Assembly: GCA_963781785.1 (NCBI GenBank)
Contig: CAWAHD010000004.1
Span: 186,001 to 250,000, forward strand
Length of the DNA: 64,000 nucleotides
Direction of reading: 5' to 3'
DNA from: CAWAHD01 sp963781785
GTDB taxonomy: Bacteria > Planctomycetota > Planctomycetia > Isosphaerales > Isosphaeraceae
In this document: in pieces, positions 1-8,357 of the stretch
Layout of the letters: each line of letters starts with the position of its first letter
How positions within the stretch are numbered: position 1 is the first letter of the stretch
Notes under the pieces: model-generated
The model's input: only the letters and a program-made list of their open reading frames with translations
The model's database searches: none
What the model was told of the DNA's origin: nothing
Program-made: the position numbers and the translations under genes

Positions 1-2337
1 GCCGGCGGCCCCATCCGTGTAGTAATAGGGCGCGGAGGCAAGTGTCTCGGTGACGACGTTCTGGGTGAACAGGCTGTTCGTCGCGCGCGTGAGGACAAAG
101 CCGGTCTCGTTGGTCGCCGTGTTGGTCCAGGTCAGATAGACTTCCGAGCCGCTGGCAGGCGTGGCCCCCAGGCCCTGCGGGGCAGTCGGGGTCTGGCCAG
201 TCTGATTGGTCGTCATCGCGCTGGCAGTGTTGGAGGGGCCGGAGGAACCAGCCGAATTGCTGCCCACGACCTGGAAATAATAGGTCGTGCTCTGGTTCAG
301 GCCGGTGACCGTGTAGCTTGTCGACTCCTGTGCGGCATTGGCCACCGTGGTGAAATTCACCCCATTCGTCGATTCTAGAATGGCGTAGCTGGTGGCGAAG
401 TTCGGCGAGACCGTACTGTCGGTCCAGTTCAGCTCGATGGCCGAACCCGATAGCGCCTGGGCGCTGAGGTTCGCCGGAGCGTTCGGCGCCTGGGCCGGCG
501 TACCCGGCCCGGTCAGCCCGAAGACTTGCAGGCTGTTTTGCGTGCCGACGAAAACCTGGCCATTGGCCACGGTTGGCACCGCGAACTTGACCGCTGCGAT
601 GCTGCCCGAACCGCTGTTCCACAATTCGGTGCTGAGTGACAAGGTGCTGTAGGCGTGGAGCTCGTTGTTGTTGGTGTCCATGATCCAGGCAATGCCGCCG
701 GCAGGGTCCTCGCTGCCGTCGGCCGAAATCATCACCGAGCCGGGCAGATAGCCGAAGTTGTTGTTGGCTGTTTCCGAGGTTGGCTCAAGGGTCGCGATGG
801 GGACGGTGGGAGGGTCCGGCGCCGGGTTGGGGGCGACAATGTAGGACCACGCATTGCTGTTGTAGCCAGCGACCCAGTAGAGCGTGCCATGGTAGTAGGC
901 CGGGGTGCTCAGTGACCCGTTGATCAAGACCGGAGGGGTGGTTATGCCGGTGCTGGGGTTGTAGACGGTGTTCAGGACGTTGTCGTCATTGACGTTGAAC
1001 TTCCCCAGGTTGTCGCGGTCGAGCAGGTAGATCGTACCTTCCTTGCCGGCGGCCACAATGAGGTGCGGGTGGCCGGGGATGCCGGCCGAGTCGGGCAGCA
1101 CCAGCGGAGACCCGGAGCCGAAATCCTCGTCGGCGTCGTCGAGCGCGTTCACATTGTAGGGTGTGAAGTAATCGACGATTTTCATGCCCCAGCCATTCGA
1201 ATTCTGGTTGGTCGCGGTGGTGGTCGGGTCGGCCTCGACCTTCACCAGGGATTCGTAATAGTCATCATCAACGGGGAACCCGTTGGCATCGAGCGTCGGC
1301 GGGCCGCCGCGCGGGTCGCCGTTGCCGGTTTCAAAGTAGAAGGCGGGCTCACCGTTGAAGGCTTCGTCGGGGTCGAAGGTCAGGCCGCCGCCGCCGCCCC
1401 AGATGCCGCCGTCGCCGCCATTGGGGTCGGTGCACAGGACCCCGGCAAGAACCATCCCCTGCGTTGACAGGTGAGTGACGTTCCATGCGACGACCCAGCC
1501 ATGGTAAGGGCCGACGTCGCCGTGCGAAGCCCATTCTTCATAGACAATACCGTTCACCAGGCTCAGAGCTGGGCGGTCGGCCTCGTGCAAGGCGTTGAAC
1601 TGAACCACGCCCCCGACATTGCCGTCGCCCGTGCCGCTCACGGAGATCGGTGTGTTATTGGTGTTATCGTTAGTCGTGTCGCCTGTCAGGAAAGACGGCG
1701 CGGCGTCGGTGCCATCGCCGACATTGATGGCGTGCAGTCGCTGGACGAAATGAGTCGTCGAGCCGACAAGTTCCTTCGTGGCGACAGAGACGTAGAGGAT
1801 GTTCGTGGACTGGTCGATGACCGGCGTGCCGGTGATGCCAATTTCCGGGTTGATGTCGTATGAATTAACGTCCTGGCTCAAAACGGTGGCGACGGAAGTC
1901 GCACCGGGAAGGTAGTCATTGGGGTTGGTGGTATCCAGGAACGTGCGCTGCCAGAGGATGGCGCCGCTCGCGGCGTTGATCGCGTACAGGGAGTCATGTT
2001 CCGTGGCGACAAAAACAACCGAGCTGTAGGTGCCGGGCGCGCCGACAGTGTTCGGTCCGGCAGCAATGGTCACGTTGGTCAGAACCAGCGGCTCGGCATA
2101 GACCTGGCCATCGAGTGGGGTGTTGTAGAGCTGGCCGAAATCGGCGGCGTTGACGTTCGACGGCGTCAATTGCGTCTCGGTCAGGTTGGCCCCGGTCGAC
2201 TGGGAATCCACGTGGTATTGCGTGATATTCGTCGCGAGCAGGCGACGAGCCTCGAGTCCCTCCAGCAACGGCCGACAAGGCCGCCCTTTGCGCTGGGACT
2301 GGAGTTCTCGGGCACGGCTCCATCTCGATTTCCACAT
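1..2337 (-). CDS. LEPR-XLL surface protein with PQQ-like propeller and fibronectin III domains (partial, 3' end beyond left edge)
   Basis: The frame is open from an ATG at 2337 to the left edge, about 779 codons with no stop; an in-frame stop lies just upstream at 2374-2376. Residues about 20-36 read PLLEGLEARRLLA, the LEPR-XLL motif found at the start of planctomycete secreted giant proteins. Next comes a propeller-like region resembling PQQ/BamB folds, with phrases such as VVFVATEHDSLYAINA, LWQRTFLDTTNPNDY and GTIYLLDRDNLGKFN. From about residue 610 fibronectin type III modules follow (APANLSAQALSGSAIELNWT; then PQGLGATPASGSEVYLTWT). It is probably exported and binds a surface or polymer. 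The ligand is unknown. Confidence 0.85.
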   Translation of the reverse strand, partial: MWKSRWSRARELQSQRKGRPCRPLLEGLEARRLLATNITQYHVDSQSTGANLTETQLTPSNVNAADFGQLYNTPLDGQVYAEPLVLTNVTIAAGPNTVGAPGTYSSVVFVATEHDSLYAINAASGAILWQRTFLDTTNPNDYLPGATSVATVLSQDVNSYDINPEIGITGTPVIDQSTNILYVSVATKELVGSTTHFVQRLHAINVGDGTDAAPSFLTGDTTNDNTNNTPISVSGTGDGNVGGVVQFNALHEADRPALSLVNGIVYEEWASHGDVGPYHGWVVAWNVTHLSTQGMVLAGVLCTDPNGGDGGIWGGGGGLTFDPDEAFNGEPAFYFETGNGDPRGGPPTLDANGFPVDDDYYESLVKVEADPTTTATNQNSNGWGMKIVDYFTPYNVNALDDADEDFGSGSPLVLPDSAGIPGHPHLIVAAGKEGTIYLLDRDNLGKFNVNDDNVLNTVYNPSTGITTPPVLINGSLSTPAYYHGTLYWVAGYNSNAWSYIVAPNPAPDPPTVPIATLEPTSETANNNFGYLPGSVMISADGSEDPAGGIAWIMDTNNNELHAYSTLSLSTELWNSGSGSIAAVKFAVPTVANGQVFVGTQNSLQVFGLTGPGTPAQAPNAPANLSAQALSGSAIELNWTDSTVSPNFATSYAILESTNGVNFTTVANAAQESTSYTVTGLNQSTTYYFQVVGSNSAGSSGPSNTASAMTTNQTGQTPTAPQGLGATPASGSEVYLTWTNTATNETGFVLTRATNSLFTQNVVTETLASAPYYYTDGAAG

Positions 2338-2752
2338 CTGTTGCGCCTCACAATTGATCCGCCGGCGAGTTGTTCATTGAGCGCTGGATCGACACGATTT
2401 CGCGAGGGAATGGAGAGAATTCCCCGTCACCGCTGGACTCGAAGATGCGGACTGTCCGGGATTGAACGACGCTCGCACGTCGGGACCAGAAAATGAAAGC
2501 ATGAGAATTGTTCTAGCCGCTCACATCTGCGCGAGGAACCGAAGCAGAGCGCGCAAAGCGATCGATCAAAAAGCCGGGAAGCTTCGAAGCTCGGGTGCAA
2601 TCCGAGCTCTCGCAGATGGCCTGCCTCAGATGCGCAGCGACGACCCTGGCGGATGATGGTAGTGCCCCGAGCGTCCCGTCGCAAGGACCTCCTAAAAAAA
2701 TCGTTGCCGCCATCCCAAGGTCGCGGTTTGAGCCCGGCGCGTGAGACGCTCG
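2338..2752. other. Intergenic, no gene seen
   Basis: This 415-bp gap separates the start of the LEPR-XLL gene from the 3' end of the methyltransferase gene. Short open frames exist on both strands, but none has a recognisable start signal or protein-like composition. It should carry the promoter of the LEPR-XLL gene; I could not identify one. Confidence 0.5.
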
Positions 2753-4162
2753 TCACGCGCAATAGCCATCGCTCTCCAGCACGACGATCAGGCCGGGGGC
2801 GTGTTCCTCCGCTTGGCGCCTGAGCTTGACGGGATCAACCGTCACTTCGTGGAGATTGGTTCGTCGGGCCAGTCGATGGATGTAGGCGAGGGAATGGGCA
2901 TAGCGTCGATTCGGCTGCAAGACGTAATCGCCTTGCGGGATCGCTTCCAGGGAAAAGGCGAAGAGACCACCGAGACGCAGCAGCCGCGCAACGGCCTGGA
3001 AGACGGCGACGAGGTCTCCGGCATAGATGAATACGTCGGCCGCCAGCACCAGGTCGCACGGCTCCTGGCTTGTGCTCAGATAGTGAACATAGTCGCCCAG
3101 GACCAACTGATCGTAAATCTTGCGGTGCTCGGCCCATTCCATCATGCGGGCGGAGATGTCAATCCCGGTGAGTCGACGGGCGACCTTGCGAAAATGCTGG
3201 CCAACCAGCCCGGTCCCACAGCCCAAGTCGATCACGTCCAGCGCCGCCGCTTGAGGCCTGGCCGCCGTGACCGCCTCATACAGCTTTTCGGGAACCACGT
3301 AGTTGAGTGCTTCGACCAGGTGCTGATCGAACGAGGGTGCATAGGAATCAAACAGCCGCAGCAAATAAGGGTACGGTGTCGAAGGCGGCGGCGGCATGTC
3401 GCCCAGGGCCGCCAGGTTATACCGGGCTTCTTCCAGTGCGGGGTTGATCGTCAGTGCGGCGTGGTAGGCTTCCTTGGCTTCCTGAGCGCGGCCGGCTTGA
3501 TCGAGGACGTTGCCCAGGTTGTGATGAGCGTTGGCATAACTATGGTTCAGGGAGATCGCCTGCCGCAGGACGGCGATTGCGTCCTCGACCAGACCGACTT
3601 TGCCCAGAGCGGCTCCCAGAGTGTTCAGCGCCAGCACGTAGCCGGGGCGCTCGACCAGGGCCTGCCGGCACTCGGCGATGGCCGCATGGGCATCGCCAAG
3701 CCGCAGCAAAGCTCCCGCGAGATTGTTATGGGCTTCGGGGAATGGAAACCGCAGCGCAAGCGCATGCCGGTACGCCGCGAGGGCGCGGTCGTATTCGTGC
3801 AAATCCATCAGAGAGTCGCCCAGTTGCAAGCAGGCGGCGGCGTGTCTGGGATCGAGTGCCAGAGTCTGTTCGATCCAGGTCGCTGCCTCGCGGGCCTTCC
3901 CGCGTTCGGAGTGGAGCATGCCCAGAGCGTACGGGTGATCCGGGCAGCGCGGCTCGACTTCGACCGCGCGGCGGAGGGCGGCGATCGCCTCGTCGGTCCT
4001 GCCTGTTTGATGGAGAATCGCCGCGAGCCGCCCCAGGAGATCCGGGCGATTGGGTTGCTCGGCAAGGAGCCGGCGATACTCGGCTTCCGAACGCCGCAGC
4101 TCAGCCGAGCGGACCTGGGCAAGCCGTTCGGAGTCTATTCCAATCTGTTCCAATTCGCCCAC
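2753..4162 (-). CDS. TPR-repeat class I SAM-dependent methyltransferase
   Basis: This is a 469-residue two-part protein. Residues about 20-250 are six or seven tetratricopeptide repeats (for example AEYRRLLAEQPNRPDLLGRL, AYRHALALRFPFPEAHNNLA). Residues about 265-469 are a Rossmann methyltransferase with the SAM-binding motif DLGCGTG at about 312-318 and a later acidic strand (ADVFIYAGDL). The start is a GTG at 4162 preceded closely by a purine-rich GGGGGA. TPR-methyltransferase fusions are known in planctomycetes and proteobacteria. The substrate cannot be told from sequence. The TPR half probably docks a protein partner. Confidence 0.85.
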   Translation of the reverse strand: MGELEQIGIDSERLAQVRSAELRRSEAEYRRLLAEQPNRPDLLGRLAAILHQTGRTDEAIAALRRAVEVEPRCPDHPYALGMLHSERGKAREAATWIEQTLALDPRHAAACLQLGDSLMDLHEYDRALAAYRHALALRFPFPEAHNNLAGALLRLGDAHAAIAECRQALVERPGYVLALNTLGAALGKVGLVEDAIAVLRQAISLNHSYANAHHNLGNVLDQAGRAQEAKEAYHAALTINPALEEARYNLAALGDMPPPPSTPYPYLLRLFDSYAPSFDQHLVEALNYVVPEKLYEAVTAARPQAAALDVIDLGCGTGLVGQHFRKVARRLTGIDISARMMEWAEHRKIYDQLVLGDYVHYLSTSQEPCDLVLAADVFIYAGDLVAVFQAVARLLRLGGLFAFSLEAIPQGDYVLQPNRRYAHSLAYIHRLARRTNLHEVTVDPVKLRRQAEEHAPGLIVVLESDGYCA

Positions 4163-4275
4163 TCCCCCCGCAAGCAGTCACCGCAAGCCTCCTGATCATT
4201 CTACTTGCATTTTCCGCGTGGAGGGACAAGGGGTGGGAAGTCGTTTCGGGGCCGTCGATGCATGTCCGCCTTCTT

Positions 4276-6423
4276 TCACCGTCGGTCGTCCATCGGATGT
4301 ACATCCCAGATCACGATCGACGTATCCTTGAGCCCGGCGACAATCCGCTTGCCATCGGGGGTGAAGCAAAGAACCTCGATTCCGGTGCACGGCGACTCGA
4401 TGGTCTGGAGCTCCGCCTTGTCTGAAAGTCGGAAGATGCGGATGATCCCGCGCTCCGGGTGAGTCAACAAGGTGCCGGCGGCGACGGCCTGCCCATCGGG
4501 AGAGAACGCCAGGGCGAGCACGCCGGACTCGGGGATCTCGATCTCGCGGCGCAGGTGACCCGTCTGACCGTCGAGCCAGACGATCGTGCTCGCGGCGATC
4601 GTGGTGCCCCGCCAATTACCCGCCTGGAACCGCTTGCGGACTTCTCTGACGATCGCCAGGCTCCGGCCGTCGGGCGCCAACGCGCACACCTTCCAGAAGC
4701 CGCCCAAGGCTTCCTTGAAGCGCCGGTCGCCGGTGGTCACGTCCACGACCTGTACCCAGCCCCCGCCGATGAAGGCGGCCGACTGGCCATCGCGCGAGAA
4801 TACAACCCGGCTGACACTGGACAGGCCTCCCGCTGGTCCTGTGTCGGGGAACTTCTCCAGCTTCGGCTGGGCGATGGGACGTTCCTTCTCGGTCGAGATA
4901 TCCCAGTGTCGGAGCGAGCCGTCGGCCAGTGCTGCGATCACGGTAGAGCCGTCCCCACTGAGCGACACACCCCGGATGATCGCTTGGCCAACCGACCAGG
5001 TGTGAAGCCGCTCGCCGCTCTTGATATCCCAGAGATTGATTTTCCCAGGTTGGGGGTAGGCCGAGCCGGTGGCAAGAAGCGACCCATCGGCGGAAGCCGA
5101 GAGCGATTCGACCCAGCCATCGTGGGGAAGCATTCGCGTCGGTCGTCCGGTCGCCAGGTCCCAGATCCGTACGGTCCGGTCTCTGCTGCCGGAGACGAGG
5201 GATTTGCGGTCGGCGAGGCAGGCGAGGGCCACGACGTCGCCCTGATGGGCGTCGGGAGTGGCCAATCGGTCTTGACCCGTCGCCAGGTCCCAGGAGTGGA
5301 GGGTCTGTCTGTCTCCGGTGGTCACGAGCGTCTTTCGGTCGGGCGAAAAGGCCAGAGGGCCGCCCGCCCTGGAAATGCTCGATAACAAATCCACTTCCGT
5401 CCCGGTCGCGGCGTCGAAGGACACGAACGCGCCTCCGCGCCCGATCGCGGCCAGGACCTTTCCGTCGGGAGAGAAGGACATGTGGCTCACGTGGGTGTTT
5501 TTCCGGCTCTCGAAGTGCCTGAGCATTGTGCCATCGCCGACGTGCCACAGCCGGATCTCCGCGCCGCGCGAGCCCACCCCCGCGGCCAGGATCGATCCAT
5601 CGGGCGAAAATGCGAGACCATTCGGACGATCATCTCGCTCGACAGCGATCGTCCGGCTGCGGCGGAGTTGGCCGACTTCCCAGAGGTCGATGGTTTGGTC
5701 CTGTACGATCGCGACCCAGCGGTTTGCGCCGTAGCGCGAGAACGCGATCGATTCCGGGGAGAGCATGCGCTCACCGACCAGTCGCTGATGGTGGCGGATT
5801 GTCGCAGTGGCGACGTCCCAGACCCGGAGCGCCCCGTCGAGGCTCATGGTCGCGACGATCTTGCCATCGGGAACGTAGGCGACCTTCTCGACGTTGTGCG
5901 GATCGTCCCATTCTCCACGGCGGACGAGCCGGCCCGTGGCCACGTCGATGAATACCAGGTGATTCAGCACGACGTTTCGCTTCGGTTCGAGCTGGAATCC
6001 CACGGCGGCCATCGTCCTTCCATCGGGCGAGAAGACGAGATCGCGAATCCCCTCGATACCCAACTCGATCTCGCGCAGCTTCTTCCCATCGCGCGCGTCC
6101 CAGACCAGGAGGCGAGACTGCCCACTGTCAGTCACGAGAAGCTGACCGTCGGGCGAGTGGACGATGTGCCTGATGTCCGGCGCCTGGCGGAAGCGGACGG
6201 TGCCCAGGCGCAGCGCCGCCCCGGGCGGCAAGGGATCGCCGTATCCATCGGTCCGGGGCCGCGGGGATGGGGCCGGCGCACGCACGGCGGCCGGGCCCGG
6301 ATGGGCCTGGGCTGGCCCGTCCAACGTCGAGGCGAATGCATGCCAGGCCCAGTAGCTACCCCCGAGCCCGAGGCCCAGAAGGATCGCCGCGACCCTGACC
6401 CGGTCCAGCAGCATGGAGTTCAA
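4276..6423 (-). CDS. Membrane-anchored WD40 repeat protein (probably the C-terminal half of an ECF sigma-WD40 fusion)
   Basis: This 715-residue protein has one N-terminal membrane segment (AAILLGLGLGGSYWAWHAF) and then 10 or more WD40 blades, recognisable as FSPDGR..A plus IRLWDV/VRIWDLATG pairs, for example KSLVSGSRDRTVRIWDLATG. The open frame begins at a TTG (6423). The bases just upstream, read in the same frame, give ARGV, which continues the ARGVLNSMLLDRVRV pattern of ECF sigma-WD40 fusion proteins. One missing G near 6434 would fuse it to the upstream sigma gene. It probably senses or scaffolds proteins at the membrane. Confidence 0.8.
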   Translation of the reverse strand: MNSMLLDRVRVAAILLGLGLGGSYWAWHAFASTLDGPAQAHPGPAAVRAPAPSPRPRTDGYGDPLPPGAALRLGTVRFRQAPDIRHIVHSPDGQLLVTDSGQSRLLVWDARDGKKLREIELGIEGIRDLVFSPDGRTMAAVGFQLEPKRNVVLNHLVFIDVATGRLVRRGEWDDPHNVEKVAYVPDGKIVATMSLDGALRVWDVATATIRHHQRLVGERMLSPESIAFSRYGANRWVAIVQDQTIDLWEVGQLRRSRTIAVERDDRPNGLAFSPDGSILAAGVGSRGAEIRLWHVGDGTMLRHFESRKNTHVSHMSFSPDGKVLAAIGRGGAFVSFDAATGTEVDLLSSISRAGGPLAFSPDRKTLVTTGDRQTLHSWDLATGQDRLATPDAHQGDVVALACLADRKSLVSGSRDRTVRIWDLATGRPTRMLPHDGWVESLSASADGSLLATGSAYPQPGKINLWDIKSGERLHTWSVGQAIIRGVSLSGDGSTVIAALADGSLRHWDISTEKERPIAQPKLEKFPDTGPAGGLSSVSRVVFSRDGQSAAFIGGGWVQVVDVTTGDRRFKEALGGFWKVCALAPDGRSLAIVREVRKRFQAGNWRGTTIAASTIVWLDGQTGHLRREIEIPESGVLALAFSPDGQAVAAGTLLTHPERGIIRIFRLSDKAELQTIESPCTGIEVLCFTPDGKRIVAGLKDTSIVIWDVHPMDDRR

Positions 6424-6562
6424 GACGCCCCGCGCAGGATGGCGGGCGTGTCGCCCGCCAGGAATCCGAGCGCGATCCGGACGGTGGAATGGATGAGCGC
6501 CATGGGGACGGCCGCCTGCGCGTGCCCCGCGGAACCAGCGACAACGAGGCCGGCAGGGACGG

Positions 6563-7159
6563 TCATGCCTCTGCGGATGAGCCGCCGGCGCAGTCGCGCG
6601 CGCGCCGGGCCAGCCGACCCCGGACGGCCATCTCCGAGAGCCCGAGTTGGTGCGCCGACGCGGCGTAGGTCAACCCTTGCAGGTAGCAGAGGATGATGGG
6701 GGCGCGCAACCGCTCGGGCAAGCCGTTGATCTCCTCGTGAAGCATTTCCCCATCGGAATCGTTCTCCGCCGGGAGATCGCTGTCGGAGGTTCCTTCCGCG
6801 ACGCGTTGGTTGAGCGCGCGGCGGCGGGCGGCGCTCCGTTTACCGCGACTGGCCACTCGGTGCGCCACCCCGAACAGCCAGCTCGCGACGGACGCCGTCC
6901 GGCAGATGGTCCGAGCCCGGTTGGCCAGGACGAGGAAGACGGCCTGAAAGGCATCCTCCGCATCGTGCTCGTCGTGAAGGACGCCACGGCAGACCCGGAG
7001 CACCATCGGGCCGTGCCGGCTCACCAGCTCTTCGAAGGCCGCCTCCGCGGCTTCGTCGCGCCGCGCGACGAATCGGTCGAGGAGCTGCGCATCGGACATG
7101 GTCCCGATGGCTCCGATGTTGAATAGCCGGTGCACCCGGCCGGATAGGCTGCCCGACAT
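6563..7159 (-). CDS. ECF-type RNA polymerase sigma factor, frameshifted at its C-terminus
   Basis: The protein starts MSGSLSGRVHRLFN with a GAGGAG site upstream; a longer start at 7273 is possible but less likely. Region 2 is clear (DEHDAEDAFQAVFLVLANRA), and so is region 4 (ERLRAPIILCYLQGLTYAASAHQLGLSEMAVRGRLAR, read in pieces). After GRLARRARD the frame becomes CAGGSSAEA and stops. With one extra G near 6606 it would continue LARARARLRRRLIRRG and then through VPAGLVVAGSAGHAQAAVPM into the next gene. This matches planctomycete ECF sigmas whose C-terminus carries a membrane segment and WD40 blades, so both genes were probably one. Confidence 0.85.
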   Translation of the reverse strand: MSGSLSGRVHRLFNIGAIGTMSDAQLLDRFVARRDEAAEAAFEELVSRHGPMVLRVCRGVLHDEHDAEDAFQAVFLVLANRARTICRTASVASWLFGVAHRVASRGKRSAARRRALNQRVAEGTSDSDLPAENDSDGEMLHEEINGLPERLRAPIILCYLQGLTYAASAHQLGLSEMAVRGRLARRARDCAGGSSAEA

Positions 7160-7203
7160 GCCTGGCGATCTCCTCGGTTGTTGGTCTCCCCACCCAATGT
7201 AGT

Positions 7204-7218
7204 CCCCGCTTAGCGGGG
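7204..7218. promoter_or_regulatory. Perfect hairpin upstream of the sigma gene
   Basis: CCCCGC-TTA-GCGGGG is a six-pair stem with a three-base loop, about 45 bases upstream of the chosen sigma start at 7159. It could be an operator, an attenuator, or the end of an upstream transcript. It lacks a T tract, so it is not a classical terminator. Confidence 0.35.
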
Positions 7219-7335
7219 GTCCCTCACGAGCAAAGCCAAGGAGACGAATTACAGATGCGCCGTCGCGGCACACCGTGCGATTTCCACCGGTCGCAACTCA
7301 AATGAAGAACGAGAGTTGCGTAATCTGCCACGCCT

Positions 7336-7360
7336 GTGGCTCCGCTCGGTCTCGTGCCTC
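7336..7360 (+). repeat. Direct repeat copy A flanking the toxin-antitoxin pair
   Basis: The motif CTCCGCTCGGTCTCGTGCCT, preceded by GTGG, recurs at 8180-8204 and, less well conserved, at 35036-35053. The two good copies bracket the DUF5615/DUF433 operon. After each copy the sequences drift apart while staying T- and C-rich. Confidence 0.6.
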
Positions 7361-7440
7361 CAAACGTGCCTGCCCTTTCTTTTTTCAAAGGAAAGGCTTC
7401 ACGAGCTTTTTGTCTCGCCCGTCGGTCCGGACGACGATGC

Positions 7441-7785
7441 TCACGGCGCCTGAGGTCGATTAATTCGCAGCAGTTGGTTCTCCAAGCTGGAGCAGCCACC
7501 GATGGCTTGGTGAATGCGCAGGGCCAGGTTCGCGACATCGCTGTCTCGTGTGCAAACCACGATGCCGCGGTGGGTCAACAACAGGCGGTGCAGTTTGATG
7601 AAATGACGGCGGTTGAACGTCAGGACTGCTCGGTCGCTCGAGATGGCGAAGGCCAGAACGCTGGAATCCGATATGCCTTGATTGCTGTGCCCGGCGTCTT
7701 GTGCGGTGAGTACGTCATGCCCAAGTTTCCGCAGTTCTTCGACTACGGGGAATGAGAAGTCCTCGTCGCTGTATAGCTGCGCCAT
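7441..7785 (-). CDS. DUF5615 PIN-like toxin
   Basis: This 114-residue protein fits the PIN-like DUF5615 family. The N-terminus MAQLYSDEDFSFPVVEELRK gives the family's acidic site in a D-E-D cluster. HDVLTAQDAGHSNQGISDSSVLAFA gives the second, and TFNRRHFIKLHR the third conserved region. Such proteins are predicted RNases that act as toxins next to DUF433 antitoxins. It starts 3 bases after the DUF433 stop on the same strand, so the two are one operon. Confidence 0.85.
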   Translation of the reverse strand: MAQLYSDEDFSFPVVEELRKLGHDVLTAQDAGHSNQGISDSSVLAFAISSDRAVLTFNRRHFIKLHRLLLTHRGIVVCTRDSDVANLALRIHQAIGGCSSLENQLLRINRPQAP

Positions 7786-7788
7786 CCT

Positions 7789-8052
7789 TCAGGCTTCCTC
7801 GTCTTCCTTGAGCGCTCGGTCGATTTCTTCAGCGTGCTCGCGGTAATATGACCAGGCCAGCATCAGGTCGGCCTGGGTCAAATCCGGGTGGTGTTCGCGG
7901 ATCTGGGCATCGGATAACCCCAACCGCCGCCACGCGACCAAGCCCGACACGGTGTGCCGCGTATTCCGAACGCACGGCTCACCGCCGCAGACCTCTGGGC
8001 GGCTTTGGATCCAGCTTTGCGTGCTAATCGGCGAAGGTGCCATTTTCTTCAT
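7789..8052 (-). CDS. DUF433 (VapB-like) antitoxin
   Basis: This 87-residue protein has the DUF433 core SRPEVCGGEPCVRNTRHTVSGLVAWRRLGLSDAQIREHHPDLTQADLMLAW (read here in one piece of the family pattern: pathogen-like GGEPC-RGTR, then a winged HTH-like DAQI..HPDLT). The start chosen is ATG 8052 with GGAG just upstream; ATG 8115 would add 21 residues with no family similarity. It probably binds its own promoter and neutralises the DUF5615 partner downstream. Confidence 0.85.
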   Translation of the reverse strand: MKKMAPSPISTQSWIQSRPEVCGGEPCVRNTRHTVSGLVAWRRLGLSDAQIREHHPDLTQADLMLAWSYYREHAEEIDRALKEDEEA

Positions 8053-8179
8053 GACTCCAACGACAAGCGGAAATGCTTGCTGAGTGGCGCAAGATCGCAC
8101 AAGCATTTCCTGCAAGGTAACCCGGTCACGGCCCCGACGTCAAACTCGCCAACCGCCCGATGGTGAGGGGAGCGCTCAT

Positions 8180-8204
8180 GTGACTCCGCTCGGTCTCGTG
8201 CCTC
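8180..8204 (+). repeat. Direct repeat copy B flanking the toxin-antitoxin pair
   Basis: This is the second good copy of the CTCCGCTCGGTCTCGTGCCT motif, in the same orientation as copy A and 844 bp from it. It lies upstream of the DUF433 gene, so the pair sits exactly between two direct repeats. Confidence 0.6.
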
Positions 8205-8357
8205 GAAAAGTGCCGGCCTTCCTTTTAATCGCTCGCCCAGTCTTGGCCGATGTGCTGTAACACGCCGGCGTTATAAGTCTAGGGGAAGTCGGCGTTCCGG
8301 CTCGTGCCAGACAGAGCTTTGCCTCGTCGCGAGAAACTTTGCTGAGGAATTCTGACC

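Noticed and set aside
392..2496. Plus-strand frames over the LEPR-XLL gene
   Set aside because: Short overlapping frames rich in Arg, Gly and Val; the minus-strand frame is the one with protein motifs.
2741..4195. Long plus-strand open frame opposite the TPR methyltransferase
   Set aside because: It mirrors a clear gene on the other strand and has no recognisable domain or start signal.
6590..6612. Phase-variable GC tract switching the ECF sigma factor
   Set aside because: Tempting because of the GCGCGCGCG run, but the same one-base pattern occurs in clpB and pheA, which argues for sequencing error.
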